From assembly GCA_964494805.1 (NCBI GenBank), contig CAZBST010000013.1:1-64000 (forward strand): DNA of 64,000 nucleotides. Reading direction: 5' to 3'. This DNA is from CAIYOL01 sp964494805. GTDB taxonomy: Bacteria; Planctomycetota; Phycisphaerae; Sedimentisphaerales; Anaerobacaceae. Every line of letters starts with the position of its first letter. Position 1 is the first letter of the stretch. The position numbers and the translations under genes were made by a program. The notes below the pieces were generated by a model. That model worked only from the letters and a program-made list of their open reading frames with translations, was not told where the DNA came from and ran no database searches. This document shows, in pieces, positions 7,884 to 16,724 of the stretch.

Positions 7884-9095
7884 ATGAGAATATTGAAGAA
7901 AACGAGAGCAGCGGGACTTGTTCTTTTAACACTGAGCGTTTGCTGCATCTCATGTACAGCGGCGGAGAATTGCTGGATAGGCACCTGGGTGAGCGGCCAG
8001 CAGCTGGCGGAACCTCACAACACTCCGCCTGAGCCGTATTTAGCCAATAATACGCTGCGTCAGGTTGTGCACGCGACATTGGGAGGCAGCAGAATACGGG
8101 TGCAATTTTCCAATAAGTATTCGTCCGGCCCAATAACTATTAATTCAGCCCATATAGCGTTATCAACGGGCGGCAGTTCGATTAATACGGCGACGGATAC
8201 GGCACTGACGTTTAAGGGGAAGCCATCGATAACTATTCCTGCAGGACAAGAACTTTATTCGGATGCTTTAGATTTTAATGTGGCACCATTGAGCAATCTG
8301 GCGGTAAGTATTTATTTCGGCTCGGCGTCATCAACTAATGTCACGGGGCATCCGGGCTCGAGGACCGATTCCTATATAAAAACCGGCAATGCAGTATCGA
8401 CAAATTTTACACCGGACGGAACAAAAACCAATTGGTGGATTTTGAGCGGGATTGATTTATGGCTCGATGATTCATACGCATGTGTGGTGGTGCTGGGAGA
8501 TTCGATTACGGACGGCAGGGGGTCCACCACCAACGGTAACAACCGCTGGCCTGATGCCCTGGCGCGACGGCTGCAGGCGAACCCGGAGACCGCGAAGATT
8601 GGGGTATTAAATCAAGGGATTGGCGGCAATGCCATAGTAAACGGCGGGCTTGGGCCGACCGCGCTGAAGCGTTTTGAGCATGATGTGCTCGGTCAGGCCG
8701 GGGTGCGCTGGGTGATAATTTTTGAGGGGGTTAATGACATTGGCGGCGGCCAAACAGCGGCCAGTATAATTTCCGCATATAAGACATTCATAACTAAGGC
8801 CCACAACGCAGGCCTACTGATATACGGAGCGACAATAACAGCTTTTAAAGGAAATGGTTATTACTCAACTGAACATGAGGCTGTGCGCGATGCAGTTAAC
8901 GATTGGATAAGGACCAGCGGTCAATTCGACGGAGTCATTGATTTCGATCTGGCGGTTCGTGATCCGGCGGACGCGGACCAACTGAACCCGGCCTATCAAT
9001 TCGAATGGCTGCACCTAAATCCGGCAGGTTATCAGGCGATGGCCGATGCCATTGACCTTAATTTGTTTAAGCAGAAAAAAGCAGCCGTTCAATAG
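7884..9095 (+). CDS. Secreted SGNH/GDSL-family esterase
   Basis: SGNH hydrolases deacylate carbohydrate esters or lipids. Residues 1-26 are a signal peptide. An N-terminal beta-rich part (about 30-195) precedes the SGNH domain: block I VVVLGDSITDGRG with nucleophile Ser207, block II Gly in NQGIGGNA, block III Asn in FEGVNDIG, and block V around H377 (EWLHLNPAGY). The residue three before this His, normally Asp, is Glu374. Ribosome site AGGAGA lies about 10 bases before the ATG. It is followed by a GH43 enzyme in the same direction, so an acetyl-xylan or similar esterase role is plausible but unproven. Confidence 0.9.
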   Translation: MRILKKTRAAGLVLLTLSVCCISCTAAENCWIGTWVSGQQLAEPHNTPPEPYLANNTLRQVVHATLGGSRIRVQFSNKYSSGPITINSAHIALSTGGSSINTATDTALTFKGKPSITIPAGQELYSDALDFNVAPLSNLAVSIYFGSASSTNVTGHPGSRTDSYIKTGNAVSTNFTPDGTKTNWWILSGIDLWLDDSYACVVVLGDSITDGRGSTTNGNNRWPDALARRLQANPETAKIGVLNQGIGGNAIVNGGLGPTALKRFEHDVLGQAGVRWVIIFEGVNDIGGGQTAASIISAYKTFITKAHNAGLLIYGATITAFKGNGYYSTEHEAVRDAVNDWIRTSGQFDGVIDFDLAVRDPADADQLNPAYQFEWLHLNPAGYQAMADAIDLNLFKQKKAAVQ

Positions 9096-9260
9096 CTTTC
9101 AATATTCAGCAGTTATAATGCCTGCGATAGAATAACAAACGCTGGAAAATTCAATCCTCAGCGGCATAGTAATTTTTATAGAGATGAATTCTCGCGAGGA
9201 TGAACAAGTATGAAGAATAGATTGTATATCATTGACGTGTTCAAGGGAGATATTACGAAG

Positions 9261-10874
9261 ATGACACAAAAAGTAATTCCTGTTTTGCTTGTGTTTTTAC
9301 TTTTTTCCTGTTCCTGTGCAAGTCAACAGGAGAGTATCGTAAAGATGCAAAGCGACAATGGTGATGGCACTTATACCAATCCGGTGATAGCTGCGGATTT
9401 CCCGGACCCTGATGTCATTCTGGTAGACGGTGTCTATTATTTCTTATCGACAACCATGTTTGTTTTTCCCGGAGTAACCATACTCAAATCGTACGACCTT
9501 GTAAATTGGGAGTACTGCTGCAATGTTGTAGAGCGTATGGATTATAGTCCATGCTACAATCTGGACGGTTGTAACAGATATAGTCATGGCCAATGGGCAA
9601 GCAGTTTAAAGTATCATAAAGGCAAATTTTATTTGTTGTTCAATACGTTAGATGAAGGCGGATTTATCTGTACGGCAGACAAGGCCGAAGGCCCTTGGGA
9701 AATCAAGCATCTGCCAAGAGGATTCCATGACCCGGGGCTGTTCTTTGATGATGGGAAGATTTATGTGGCCTGGGGCTATAATAAAATTTATATCACCGAG
9801 CTTGATTCAAATTTCGCCGCAAAAGATAAAGATGTTCTGGTATATACTGGTGATATTCGTAAAGGGCTCGAAGGGGCTCATTTATACAAAATCAATGGTT
9901 ATTATTATCTATATTGCACGTATGGAGGTTTGGACGGATTTCAGGTGACACTGCGTTCAAAAAATATATACGGTCTTTATGAACAAAAGGTGGTAATCAG
10001 GGACACCACAAAAGGTCCGAACTATGGAATACATCAGGGAGCTCTTATACAAACGCAAACCGGGCAATGGTGGACCATGCTTTTTGTTGACAGCGGCCCG
10101 TTTGGGAGATTCCCTTCATTACAACCCGTTACCTGGCAGGATGGCTGGCCAATGGTTGGAGTGGATTCAAAGGCGGTTGTAAAATACAAAAAGCCGGATG
10201 TAGGAAAAGAAACCCCCATAAAAACTTTACCAACTTCTGATGAATTTGAAAACGCAAAGTTAGGTATGCAATGGGGATGGAACCATAATCCAGACCCTGC
10301 GAAATGGTCACTGACGCAAAATCACGGCAGCTTGAGGTTAGAAACAGTCAAAGTAGTAGAAAATTTAACCGAAGCCCGCAATACGCTCACCCAAAGAATG
10401 TTTGCCTATTATTCGGATAAAATCGCTACCGTTGGGACGGCTAAAATGGATTTCAGCAATATGAAGGAGGGTGATATCGCTGGTTTGGCTATTTTTCAGG
10501 ACCCCTATGCGTACATTGGAATAAAGAAAATAAACGGACAGAATTGTGTTATCATGGTTAACAATGGAGAAACCATTGATTCAGCAGCGGTAGACGCTTC
10601 GACAGTTTATCTTCGTGCTGAGCCTTTTTATGGCTCCGGTGCCGCTAAAGCTTACGGCGGGCAGGTGGTTAAAGACACCGGTACTGCAACTTTTTCATAT
10701 AGTTTGGATAATAAGTCGTTTACAAAGATAGGCAATGAAATGCAAATGCAATTCAAACTTACTGTTTTTACAGGGAATAAATTTTGCCTGTTTAACTACG
10801 CTACGAAAGAACTTGGCGGGTATGTTGATTTTGACTGGTTTCGGATAACGCCGAGTTTTAAAATATTTAAGTGA
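9261..10874 (+). CDS. GH43-family glycosidase lipoprotein (beta-xylosidase/arabinofuranosidase type)
   Basis: GH43 enzymes hydrolyse arabinose- and xylose-containing polysaccharides. The five-bladed propeller signature is clear: NPVIAADFPDPDVI with the general-base Asp, FHDPGLFFDDGK with the pKa-modulating Asp, and KGLEGAHLYKI with the catalytic-acid Glu. The last 200 or so residues form the beta-sandwich module usual in beta-xylosidase-type members (FDWFRI near the end). I chose ATG 9261 because it gives a clean lipoprotein signal (MTQKVIPVLLVFLLFSCSC) with GGGAGA 10 bases upstream; an in-frame ATG at 9210, also with a ribosome site, would add 17 residues in front of the signal peptide. Confidence 0.93.
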   Translation: MTQKVIPVLLVFLLFSCSCASQQESIVKMQSDNGDGTYTNPVIAADFPDPDVILVDGVYYFLSTTMFVFPGVTILKSYDLVNWEYCCNVVERMDYSPCYNLDGCNRYSHGQWASSLKYHKGKFYLLFNTLDEGGFICTADKAEGPWEIKHLPRGFHDPGLFFDDGKIYVAWGYNKIYITELDSNFAAKDKDVLVYTGDIRKGLEGAHLYKINGYYYLYCTYGGLDGFQVTLRSKNIYGLYEQKVVIRDTTKGPNYGIHQGALIQTQTGQWWTMLFVDSGPFGRFPSLQPVTWQDGWPMVGVDSKAVVKYKKPDVGKETPIKTLPTSDEFENAKLGMQWGWNHNPDPAKWSLTQNHGSLRLETVKVVENLTEARNTLTQRMFAYYSDKIATVGTAKMDFSNMKEGDIAGLAIFQDPYAYIGIKKINGQNCVIMVNNGETIDSAAVDASTVYLRAEPFYGSGAAKAYGGQVVKDTGTATFSYSLDNKSFTKIGNEMQMQFKLTVFTGNKFCLFNYATKELGGYVDFDWFRITPSFKIFK

Positions 10875-10896
10875 AACTAAAGACTGCCATAACAGA

Positions 10897-11136
10897 ATTA
10901 CGTCCGGCAGCAATGGACAGGTCACATTGAAAAAAGGCCAACTCGGCGAAGCGGAAACATTCCAATTGACGGAAAATGTCTATGGAGACCTGATGCTACT
11001 TTCGCTTATTACACACCGTCATCTTCGTATCAATCCGGAGGACCGTGCAGTTAGCGATGATTGTCCCGGCCCCAAGCCGGACAAAAGAGACGGCTCATAT
11101 TCAATCTGGGAGCCCATTAAGCCTGCCTCGAAATGA
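10897..11136 (+). pseudogene. Probable remnant of a glycosidase-associated C-terminal domain
   Basis: A reading frame between the GH43 gene and the convergent membrane protein encodes about 80 residues with a protein-like pattern: SGSNGQVTLKKG, AETFQLTENVYGDLMLLSL, THRHLRI, then DCPGPKPDKRDGS and IW. This resembles C-terminal domains I have seen on carbohydrate-active enzymes. There is no good start codon (only a TTG at 10927) and no ribosome site, and the upstream part is missing. I read it as the surviving 3' end of a deleted gene; a real small protein is less likely. Confidence 0.4.
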
Positions 11137-11236
11137 TTGCGGCTGCTGGTCGTTTCGGCGGGCGCTGTGGGTGAGTCGTTGCTGGAAATCGGCAGGCCGA
11201 AGTGCTGAGGACTTTGAGCTTTCCACGATGCCTGGT

Positions 11237-11587
11237 TTAAGTCTTTTTATGTCCGAACAAAAGCGCGCAAAGTGCCCAGATGATGAACAGCGGGACAAGA
11301 AGCGGCAGCAGGAAAGGCAGGGCAACAGCCACAAGTATAAGGGCCACCAGCGCCAGAACGCCCAAAATGATAAGGCTGGCACCGGCTAAAACAAAAGCGA
11401 GGAGTATCGCAACAGAAAAGAGAATGACTATCGCCAACATAAATTTCCATAATCCAATTGCTGGTGCGAGAGGGCCGGTGATAGGTTCTCCGTTTATAAT
11501 GATAGAGACGTCAGTTGAACTAAACAGCACCCAGGCAAGCAGGATAATCATTAAAATTATTAGAATTGAGACCAATTTACGTACCAT
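11237..11587 (-). CDS. Small integral membrane protein
   Basis: The 116 residues are almost entirely hydrophobic, with about four segments: residues 5-23 (VSILIILMIILLAWVLF), 45-66, 67-90 and 90-108. A short polar loop (SSTDVSIIINGEPITG) follows the first. The C-terminus ends in GHKKT. It lies 21 bases downstream of the ABC-2 permease gene on the same strand and is probably co-transcribed. No family is recognised. Confidence 0.75.
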   Translation of the reverse strand: MVRKLVSILIILMIILLAWVLFSSTDVSIIINGEPITGPLAPAIGLWKFMLAIVILFSVAILLAFVLAGASLIILGVLALVALILVAVALPFLLPLLVPLFIIWALCALLFGHKKT

Positions 11588-11608
11588 TATGTATCTCCTT
11601 TTTCATAT

Positions 11609-12877
11609 TTATTTATCCTGTCTTCGTAGTGAGAATACGCCGAGGAGAAAGGCCACAGCTCCGAAGGCCAGTAAAATGAGACAGGGGGTGAGCATTTCCA
11701 TCGGTGTAAATTTGCGCCAGATAGTGCCTTCAATGGCAAGAATGCTCCATTTCACCGGACTGATATGGCTGAGCGGGCGGAGCCAAGAGGGCATAAAGGC
11801 CAATGGAACCATACCTCCGCCGACCATAGCCATAATCATAAGAATCGCCCAGCCCGCACCAGCGACGCTCTGCTCGGTGCGGCCTAACGTGCATATAAAC
11901 ATCATAATGCCGACGAAGCACAATAGTGCACAGATTACCGCCGGGACAAAGAGAGCGATACTACCTATGGGCATCTTGAAAATTACTTTAGCGCCGGCAT
12001 ATAAAACACAGGTTATGAAGACGCAGGTCATAAAACACGCGAAGCCTTTACCTGCGAGTATATGTGCGCGACTGATGGGGCCGACTCGGAGGCGCTCGAA
12101 CGTGCCGTGCGTTCGTTCCTTAACAATCGAAATTGCGAATGTTGTCGAGCACATAAGAATTCCCCAGAGCAGGGCCTGCGGAAACGTAATCTGGAACGCC
12201 GTGATGGGGCCGTGATATTCCCTGCTGACATCCAGTTTGTCGAAGTTCAGCATGTCGCCGTCAAAACTTTTTTTGTAGTCATTATCGTTGGTGTCTTTCA
12301 GCAGAGTGTCGAAAGCATTGAAGAAATTGGAATACAGTGTTGCCCGCCCGGTACTGAGCGTTTTGGAGTTTTTCACATCACCATCCCAGAGTTTAATCTG
12401 CTGCCGCATCCAATTACGGTCGGTGAGTTTATCGCCGAGGGCCTGGAATTGTGCCTTGGCGAGAAGTCCCTGAAGGTAGCCGCCTTCCATTTTTCGCGAC
12501 GGGTCCGAGGCGATTTCTATTTTCGGCTCATCTTTATCAAATATCGCTTCGAGACCGTCTCCGAAACCTTTCCTTAGGACGACGGCGGCGGCGATTTGGC
12601 CTTTTCTTACCTGCTCAACGGCTTCGTCACGGCTGATGCGGATTATTTTTAATGCCTCTTCAGATTTCAATTTTGATATATAAGAGTTAGAGAACTCTGA
12701 ATTGTCTTCGTCGATTACGGCGATTTTTATGCCTGTTGGCTGATTGCCGGAGCCGGAATATATTGCACCGAAGAACAAGGCGAACAAGACTGGGAAGGCC
12801 AATACCATGAAAATGTTGCCTTTATTGCTTAGCAGCACCTTCAGGTCTTTGAGGGCGAGGAAAAACACCTTCTTCAT
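11609..12877 (-). CDS. ABC-2 type transporter permease
   Basis: This is the membrane subunit of an ABC-2 exporter. The 422-residue topology is typical: one transmembrane helix near the N-terminus (FMVLAFPVLFALFFGAIYSG), a large extracytoplasmic domain (about residues 45-215), then five or so C-terminal helices including FAISIVKERTHGTFERLRVGP, the usual cytoplasmic loop before the core. The start overlaps the ATPase stop by one base (TGATG), so the pair is translationally coupled. The substrate is not indicated; relatives export drugs, peptides or lipids. Confidence 0.93.
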   Translation of the reverse strand: MKKVFFLALKDLKVLLSNKGNIFMVLAFPVLFALFFGAIYSGSGNQPTGIKIAVIDEDNSEFSNSYISKLKSEEALKIIRISRDEAVEQVRKGQIAAAVVLRKGFGDGLEAIFDKDEPKIEIASDPSRKMEGGYLQGLLAKAQFQALGDKLTDRNWMRQQIKLWDGDVKNSKTLSTGRATLYSNFFNAFDTLLKDTNDNDYKKSFDGDMLNFDKLDVSREYHGPITAFQITFPQALLWGILMCSTTFAISIVKERTHGTFERLRVGPISRAHILAGKGFACFMTCVFITCVLYAGAKVIFKMPIGSIALFVPAVICALLCFVGIMMFICTLGRTEQSVAGAGWAILMIMAMVGGGMVPLAFMPSWLRPLSHISPVKWSILAIEGTIWRKFTPMEMLTPCLILLAFGAVAFLLGVFSLRRQDK

Positions 12878-13788
12878 CAGTCTCGAAGCCTCCGCCCTGT
12901 CAGATTGAGAAAAACATCCTCGAGATTTGCGGACTGGATTTTCAACGATTTAAGATGTATTCCGTTGCGGTTCAGCAATGCCAGAGACTCCATCGGCCGG
13001 AGGGTCTCTAACTTAATCTTTGTTCCTTCGAGCTGAATATTGTTGTTACCAATTAACCGCCTTGTTTTTTCGAGGTCTGACAGGCCTTTTTCAAATTCGG
13101 CCTCCATATGAGAAAGACCTCCATGTTTGTCAATGAGATTATGGACGGTATCCATATCCAAAATTTTGCCATAGTCAAGAATTGCCACCCTGTCGCAAAT
13201 ACGCTCGGCTTCTTCCATATAATGGGTGGTATAGATAATCGTCCGGCCCTGTTTTTTTATATCCTCGATTGTATCGAATATCGAATTGCGAGATTGGGGG
13301 TCAACACCGACCGTCGGCTCATCGAGTAGCAGAAGCGGCGGCTCGTGCAAAAAGGAGCATACCATATTCAGCCGGCGTTTCATTCCGCCGCTGTATTTGG
13401 AGACACGCCCTTTGCTGCGCTGCGAGAGGCCTGCTATTTCGAGGCAGTCCCTGACACGTTCTTTTAATCGCCAGCCGCTTAATCCGTATATTCTGCCGAA
13501 GAAGTACAGATTTTGCTCCGCGGAGAGCTCCTCGTATATCGAGAGAGTCTGCGGCACCATTCCCAGAGACAAACGCACATCAACGAGGGTGGGGTTGGTT
13601 TTGCCGTTGATTGTAACCACCCCGCTGTCAGGTTTCAGAAGTCCGCAGAGAAGCCGAATTGTGGTCGTCTTTCCAGCGCCGTTAGGTCCGAGCAGACCAA
13701 AGGTTTCTCCCCGTTTGACCTCGAAGCTCACATCGTCCAGAGCAACGATTTTACCGTATCGCTTTTTTAGATTGTCAGCCTTAATCAT
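12877..13788 (-). CDS. ABC transporter ATP-binding protein
   Basis: This ATPase partners the permease that follows it. Walker A is GPNGAGKTT (residues 34-42), the Q-loop follows in GMVPQTLSIYEELS, the signature is SGGMKRR, Walker B is LLLLDEPTVGVDPQSR and the switch His is in IYTTHYMEEAE. The C-terminal 80 residues match the regulatory tail of the CcmA/NatA-type subfamily. The gene begins 59 bases from the DUF4097-like lipoprotein genes upstream on the same strand; whether they share a transcript is unclear. Confidence 0.95.
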   Translation of the reverse strand: MIKADNLKKRYGKIVALDDVSFEVKRGETFGLLGPNGAGKTTTIRLLCGLLKPDSGVVTINGKTNPTLVDVRLSLGMVPQTLSIYEELSAEQNLYFFGRIYGLSGWRLKERVRDCLEIAGLSQRSKGRVSKYSGGMKRRLNMVCSFLHEPPLLLLDEPTVGVDPQSRNSIFDTIEDIKKQGRTIIYTTHYMEEAERICDRVAILDYGKILDMDTVHNLIDKHGGLSHMEAEFEKGLSDLEKTRRLIGNNNIQLEGTKIKLETLRPMESLALLNRNGIHLKSLKIQSANLEDVFLNLTGRRLRD

Positions 13789-13846
13789 GCAAATTCATCG
13801 CAAGTAATAACATATTTTCCTTCAATTGCAAGTTAATGCCGGAGAA

Positions 13847-14641
13847 TCATTTTATTTTTATTGAGCCGATATTTGTTTTCAAAGTTACCTTTCCTTCGCC
13901 CTTTCCGATGGTGCCGTTTGAGTTTTTGCCGACCATACCTTTTATGTTCAACGGCAGGTCGGTTTCTATCGAGCCGAGATTTGCTGAAAGGTTTATCTGG
14001 GCAGAGAGGTTAGGCGGGGCGGTGAAGTCAATTTTGCCGACGTCGGTTTTTATATTGGCATTGCAGGCGCCCGGAGCGGTTTGTGAATAAAGGACAGTTA
14101 CTTCGCCGACATCTGTTTCTATATCAATTTCGTCTGTGATTTCTTTGCAGGTAATAGCTCCGACATCTGTTTCGGCCTTTATCGATTTGTTGATGTTGGT
14201 AATGTTGATTTCTCCAACATCATTTGTAAGCTGTAAAGCGGTTTCCTTCGGCACGGTTATATTTAAATCGATAATTATTGACTGTTTGGATTTGTTGTCG
14301 GGCTGTTCTATTTTGATGTAAAGTTCATTGTCTTGAGGCTGCAGTTTTATCCGCACTTCTTCGGCAAGTTTCTGAGCTTTTTCTTCTGTTGTTGCCTTTG
14401 CAGTAATTTTGGCGGTAACGTCGCAGTCTTCGACATCTGCGCCGGTAATTGTGATTTCACCCACGTTGTTTTGGAGGTACAGAGTTTGTCCCGATGCAAG
14501 AGGCGCTGATAAGTGTTCGGTTTTTTCATATTTAGCTTTACAGGAGTCGTCTGTGCCTCCGCAACCTATGGAAAAAGCGGTTGCTAACAGCGAGCATAGT
14601 AAAAGCGGCACAGCATATTTTTTGAAGGAATGTTTTTTCAT
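13847..14641 (-). CDS. DUF4097-like lipoprotein, DVG ladder paralogue
   Basis: A lipoprotein signal (LLATAFSIGC, acylated Cys27) precedes a domain resembling DUF4097-type beta-solenoid proteins. Strands are separated by a repeating turn: NNVGEITITG, NDVGEINITN, TDVGAITCKE, TDVGEVTVLY, TDVGKIDFTA, ANLGSIETDL and TNIGSIKIK. The upstream neighbour has the same architecture with THNG at the same rungs. A predicted helical segment (TTEEKAQKLAEEVRIKL) is shared by both. The likely location is the outer membrane or periplasm; the function is unknown. Ribosome site GGAGAA is about 8 bases from the ATG. Confidence 0.85.
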   Translation of the reverse strand: MKKHSFKKYAVPLLLCSLLATAFSIGCGGTDDSCKAKYEKTEHLSAPLASGQTLYLQNNVGEITITGADVEDCDVTAKITAKATTEEKAQKLAEEVRIKLQPQDNELYIKIEQPDNKSKQSIIIDLNITVPKETALQLTNDVGEINITNINKSIKAETDVGAITCKEITDEIDIETDVGEVTVLYSQTAPGACNANIKTDVGKIDFTAPPNLSAQINLSANLGSIETDLPLNIKGMVGKNSNGTIGKGEGKVTLKTNIGSIKIK

Positions 14642-14684
14642 TTTTAGTTTCTCCTAATTCAGAGTTCTATATGTTGTTTATTAG

Positions 14685-15581
14685 TTATTTTATGTCTATC
14701 GAGCCATTGTGGGTTTCAAGGTAGAGCTTGCCTTCGCCTGCGCCTATTGTTCCGGCAAGCTTTTTCTTGGTTACCTCTCCTGTTACAGTTATCGGCAAAT
14801 CGGTATTTATCGAGCCGTTGTGCGTCGAGGCCTCAACCTTGGCCGACAAATTCGGCGGAGCGGTTAGATTAACACTGCCGTTGTGAGTAACTAATGATAC
14901 ATTGCATACCGGCGGAGCAGAGGCGGAGTAAAATGCCTTTGCGTTGCCGTTGTGCGTTCGAAGATTCATATCGCCTGAAGCTTCTTCACAAGTTACCGAA
15001 CCATTGTGGGTTTCGAGTTGTGTTTTGCCCGTTACTTCTCCGCAGTCTACTTCTCCATTATGTGTTTTAAGTTCGATTGTTCCGGAAAGTTTTTTTGCTG
15101 TGACCTTGCCATTATGTGTTTTGCCTTTGATTTGGCCGGTTAAATTTTTAATTCTTAGAGCCCCATTGTGCGTGATGAGGTCGGTGCCGGTCTTGTTGGG
15201 GACAGTCACATCGAGATTGACGCTGACGTTTTGGTGCGGGGCCAATTCGGGCTTTTCGATTTTTGCAGTGAGTTTGCTGCCGGATGGGACAAGCTCTACC
15301 TTTGTTTCTTCCGCAATCTTTTGAGCTTCTTCTTCAGTAAGAGCCCTGCCGACGATGGTTGCTGTCAGACTGCACTCGGTAACGTTCGAGCCGGTGATGT
15401 CAATGTGGCCGTTATGGGTTTGAGCTTCGAAGACACTGTTCTCTGACATAGGTGCTGAAAGACGCACCGTTCTTTCGTATTTTGCCTTCGGCTCACAACC
15501 ATCTGTACTGCAGCCCATAGCAGCAACTGCAAAGCACGACAGGAAAACCACGAACATCTTTTGGGAATTGTCTTTTTTCAT
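14685..15581 (-). CDS. DUF4097-like lipoprotein with nine THNG repeats
   Basis: A lipoprotein signal (VVFLSCFAVAAMGC, acylated Cys24) is followed by a DUF4097-like domain in which the tetrapeptide THNG recurs nine times, mostly spaced 16-22 residues apart, for example QTHNGHIDITG, KTHNGKVTAKKL, ETHNGSVTCEEA and ETHNGSIDIK at the C-terminus. The pattern fits a right-handed solenoid with an Asn-Gly turn on one edge. It is paralogous to the next gene, where the turn reads DVG. Ribosome site AAAGGAGAA lies just upstream of the ATG, and a TATAAT on the minus strand at 15643-15638 is a candidate -10 element. Confidence 0.88.
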   Translation of the reverse strand: MKKDNSQKMFVVFLSCFAVAAMGCSTDGCEPKAKYERTVRLSAPMSENSVFEAQTHNGHIDITGSNVTECSLTATIVGRALTEEEAQKIAEETKVELVPSGSKLTAKIEKPELAPHQNVSVNLDVTVPNKTGTDLITHNGALRIKNLTGQIKGKTHNGKVTAKKLSGTIELKTHNGEVDCGEVTGKTQLETHNGSVTCEEASGDMNLRTHNGNAKAFYSASAPPVCNVSLVTHNGSVNLTAPPNLSAKVEASTHNGSINTDLPITVTGEVTKKKLAGTIGAGEGKLYLETHNGSIDIK

Positions 15582-15848
15582 TTTTTTCTCCTTTCTAATA
15601 TCCCTGAGGGAGTAGTATTTGACAAGTGTTATTCTTTATTATAAATGTTACTGTTTTGTTACGATATCATCCTTTTTTTGTCTTTTTTAAGCAGTTTTTT
15701 TCAATGTTTGTTCTTGACGGGCAGCTAAAGGCTCGTAAAATGGTTGCGGTTGTGGTGTTCGCTTCGTAGAATGTTGGACGTTTGGCGCAGTCGATACAAG
15801 CCGCACAACCGAAATGCGAAAGACAAGTTCTTTAGAAAGGAGGCCGTT

Positions 15849-16631
15849 ATGGCAAAGACGATTCTGACTGTATTGCTAATAGTTTTATTGAACGTATTGG
15901 TGGGTTGCTACGGACCAGACAGCGGCAGGAGTCAGTTTCTGCCAACCCCAATGAAGACCGTTTCGGTGGTTGAGGCCAGCGAGGCTGATATTATTGAGCA
16001 TATGGCAACCAGCCGACTGGCGTATCGGCAATATCTCGAATCACTGGTAGCGCACTACAAAAAGACCGGCAATAATATGAAATTGGGGTGGGCCGAAGAT
16101 GAGCTTAAGAGACTGAATAAAATGCCGCAGTATAGCTACATTATTGAAGCGAGCGTGGCCGGGCCTAATTTGAAAGCAAAAGATTCGATTAATGCGGCTA
16201 ACTATTTGTATGACGAGGCCTACCGGCTTGAGAAGGCGGCCAAGAGACTGCTTGTTAAGCCTTTTATAGACGAAAATTTATTGCGGGTGACTCTGGATAA
16301 ATACAATCAGTTAATAAAGCAGTATCCCACATCTGACAAGATTGATGAAGCGGCATACAGGGCCGGCGGAATTTATGAATATTTCAAGGACTACACCATA
16401 GCTCTTTTGTATTACCAAAGAGCGTATCAGTGGGACAATTCTACGCCTAATCCTGCGAGGTATAAGGCGGCATATATTTTGGACCAGTACCTCCATAGGA
16501 GAGCAGAAGCGCTGCCGCTTTATCGGTATGCCCTCGGAAATGAAAAGCTCAGTAAGGATGAACGGAAATTTGTGCAAAAACGGATAGACGAGCTGACCAA
16601 GGGCGGCGGAAGCCTTGAAGAGAACAAATGA
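15849..16631 (+). CDS. TPR-containing lipoprotein
   Basis: The ATG at 15849 is preceded by AAAGGAGG at 15836-15843 and gives a clean lipoprotein signal (TVLLIVLLNVLVGC, Cys20), so it is preferred over an earlier in-frame start at 15744. The 260-residue protein has helical repeats in its C-terminal half: LDKYNQLIKQYPTSDKIDEA, then YFKDYTIALLYYQRAYQWD and RRAEALPLYRYAL. These resemble the TPR units of periplasmic assembly lipoproteins such as YbgF or BamD, although no specific family is recognised. It is followed by a strong terminator. Confidence 0.85.
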   Translation: MAKTILTVLLIVLLNVLVGCYGPDSGRSQFLPTPMKTVSVVEASEADIIEHMATSRLAYRQYLESLVAHYKKTGNNMKLGWAEDELKRLNKMPQYSYIIEASVAGPNLKAKDSINAANYLYDEAYRLEKAAKRLLVKPFIDENLLRVTLDKYNQLIKQYPTSDKIDEAAYRAGGIYEYFKDYTIALLYYQRAYQWDNSTPNPARYKAAYILDQYLHRRAEALPLYRYALGNEKLSKDERKFVQKRIDELTKGGGSLEENK

Positions 16632-16662
16632 CGTTTGCAGCCCCGCACCTGTTTCGGAATCT

Positions 16663-16694
16663 CGGGCCTGGTTGGATATCAGGCCCGTTTTTTT
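16663..16694 (+). terminator. Rho-independent terminator
   Basis: A perfect 8-bp stem CGGGCCTG/CAGGCCCG (16663-16670 and 16680-16687) with a 9-base loop is followed by seven T residues. It lies 31 bases after the stop of the TPR lipoprotein and 30 bases before tilS. It is the clearest intrinsic terminator in the window. Confidence 0.92.
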
Positions 16695-16724
16695 ATTTAT
16701 CCGCTGAAGGTGGATGTATAAGAG

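Noticed and set aside
11280..12215. A 311-codon plus-strand frame opposite the ABC permease
   Set aside because: Composition (very rich in Ile, Arg, Pro, Thr) and antisense position to a clear transporter gene show it is a shadow frame.
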